From Clostridiales bacterium (GTDB lineage Bacteria; Bacillota; Clostridia; Oscillospirales; CAG-272), in contig DPGD01000024.1 of assembly GCA_003522145.1 (NCBI GenBank), positions 42,775 through 106,774 on the forward strand: DNA of 64,000 nucleotides. The letters run 5' to 3'. A program made the translations under genes and the position numbers. This document shows positions 63,463 through 64,000 of the stretch, piece after piece; the first letter of the stretch is position 1; each line of letters begins with the position of its first letter. Under the pieces are notes generated by a model. The model saw only the letters and a program-made list of their open reading frames with translations, was not told where the DNA came from and ran no database searches.

Positions 63463-63788
63463 TATGAAACCGTAAGGACAGGGCAAAAAGGCAATTGAAC
63501 AGCAGGAACACCATTTTGGGGTCCTCTCTTCATTTCAGAATTTTAAGGCCCCGTTCACTGTCCGCCTTCGCCAATGCAACAACTTCCCCTGCGTCCGCTT
63601 ACCCGGATCTCTCCAAAACAGTTTCTTGCGCTTCGGTGTAACTTATCATTGACCAACCAACATTTTGAAAAAAGGTCCGAAACTTCTGTCGATTTGAATG
63701 TTAAAATGAATCCCGCCAAAAGAAAAACGCGCTTCGGGTCCTGTCATTTCAGGTCACACAAAAAAATCAAAATATTTTCAAAAAGCCC
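63463..63788. other. Gap between cassette and tRNA genes
   Basis: About 325 nt with no supported gene. It contains the right copy of the direct repeat and no good terminator; GGGG and CCCC (63519-63554) are the only pairing seen. A 72-codon frame (63574-63792) has no ribosome binding site and runs into the tRNA promoter. Confidence 0.5.
63663..63700 (+). repeat. Right copy of direct repeat flanking the cassette
   Basis: Partner of 62095-62134, same orientation. It lies 201 bp after the nuclease-like gene and about 90 bp before the tRNA promoter. Confidence 0.7.
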
Positions 63789-63817
63789 TTGACAAAGCCC
63801 CCTGTTCGTGCTATACT
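63789..63817 (+). promoter_or_regulatory. Promoter of the tRNA genes
   Basis: TTGACA (63789-63794), 17-bp spacer, TATACT (63812-63817); the best -35 in the window, as expected for a stable RNA operon. Confidence 0.8.
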
Positions 63818-63837
63818 CTTCCCTGCCGATTGGTAAT

Positions 63838-63926
63838 GCCGGTGTGGCGGAATTGGCAGACGCCCGGGACTTAAAATCCCGTGAGACTTACCTCTCGTAC
63901 CGGTTCGACCCCGGTCACCGGCACCA
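63838..63926 (+). tRNA. tRNA-Leu(UAA)
   Basis: A class II tRNA of 89 nt including the encoded CCA. Acceptor arms GCCGGTG and CACCGGC pair; the anticodon loop CTTAAAA is closed by CGGGA/TCCCG, giving anticodon TAA. The variable arm (about GAGACTTACCTCTC) is long as for leucine, and the T arm GGTTCGACCCC is intact. Confidence 0.97.
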
Positions 63927-63958
63927 TGCCGTGTCTTTATTCTTTCTGCTTTCTATAT

Positions 63959-64000
63959 CGCGGGGTAGAGCAGCCTGGTAGCTCGTCGGGCTCATAACCC
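63959..64000 (+). tRNA. Initiator tRNA-Met(CAU), 3' part outside window
   Basis: The first 42 nt of a tRNA. It begins CGCGGGG and has AGCAGCCTGGTAGCTCGT in the D arm. The anticodon stem starts with three G (GGG-CTCATAA-CCC), the hallmark of initiator tRNA, and the 5' C is expected to leave the initiator-specific C1xA72 mismatch. Truncated by the window edge. Likely co-transcribed with tRNA-Leu. Confidence 0.92.

Noticed and set aside
63574..63792. 72-codon open frame before the tRNA genes
   Set aside because: It spans the direct repeat and the tRNA promoter and lacks a ribosome binding site.
1..64000. CRISPR array, rRNA, tmRNA, transposase, integrase or phage genes
   Set aside because: No regularly spaced repeats, rRNA cores, tmRNA ends, DDE motifs or recombinase motifs were noticed on either strand.

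Overview
The window looks like the chromosome of a Gram-positive, anaerobic, gut-type Clostridia member, probably in the Oscillospirales/Ruminococcaceae neighbourhood. The evidence is a SpoVD-like PASTA-domain penicillin-binding protein, a MurE with a DNxR motif typical of meso-diaminopimelate ligases, mraZ-led division genes without ftsA beside ftsZ, HPr with the Gram-positive regulatory serine, the Bacillus-like order miaB-ymcA-mutS-mutL, and large secreted glycosidases for host glycans. The taxonomic placement is inference from gene content only.

Layout. 1-391: a truncated four-helix membrane protein preceded by a 12-codon leader reading frame. 842-7237: a secreted, membrane-anchored GH92 alpha-mannosidase followed by a metallophosphoesterase lipoprotein. 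7405-12275 (minus): rimP-nusA-ylxR-ylxQ-infB. 12750-15365 (plus): signal peptidase I, rbgA and rnhB. 15418-18886: small genes (DUF1540, a phosphoesterase, DUF3737, an M19 dipeptidase, DUF378) separated by palindromes. 19029-22464 (minus): a CvpA-like membrane protein and an M23-like protein whose zinc ligands look lost. 22585-35539 (minus): an SDR reductase, ftsZ and the dcw cluster mraZ-rsmH-ftsL-spoVD-murE-mraY-ftsW-murG-ftsQ, with no murD, murF, murC or murB. 35899-38823 (minus): uvrC-rsmD-coaD. 39022-39285: ptsH. 39407-43556 (minus): rimM-trmD followed by three envelope genes. 43776-47332 (plus): a lipoprotein overlapping a GH27 alpha-galactosidase that carries an embedded rhodanese-like domain. 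47658-50730 (minus): sfsA, a Gfo/Idh/MocA oxidoreductase and three unknown genes. 51076-61992 (minus): the long operon miaB-ymcA-mutS-mutL-tgt-NERD-MATE-radical SAM. 62279-63462 (plus): a small AT-rich cassette of an XRE regulator and a restriction-endonuclease-like protein. 63838-64000: tRNA-Leu(UAA) and the start of an initiator tRNA-Met.

Most of the window is core information processing, cell-wall and division machinery in long minus-strand operons with near-consensus sigma-A promoters (13 boxes located; 12 have 17-bp spacers and the GH92 promoter has 18 bp). The accessory content consists of two host-glycan glycosidase loci and the cassette at 62.1-63.7 kb.

The most promising material is (i) that cassette, which has a restriction-system-type controller, a nuclease-like domain joined to what reads as half of a TIM barrel, no visible methyltransferase, and is flanked by an imperfect 40-bp direct repeat beside tRNA genes; (ii) a roughly 205-bp dispersed element with varying paired hairpins at two convergent gene junctions; and (iii) the GH27-rhodanese fusion. 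All family assignments were made by reading motifs; no database search was run.
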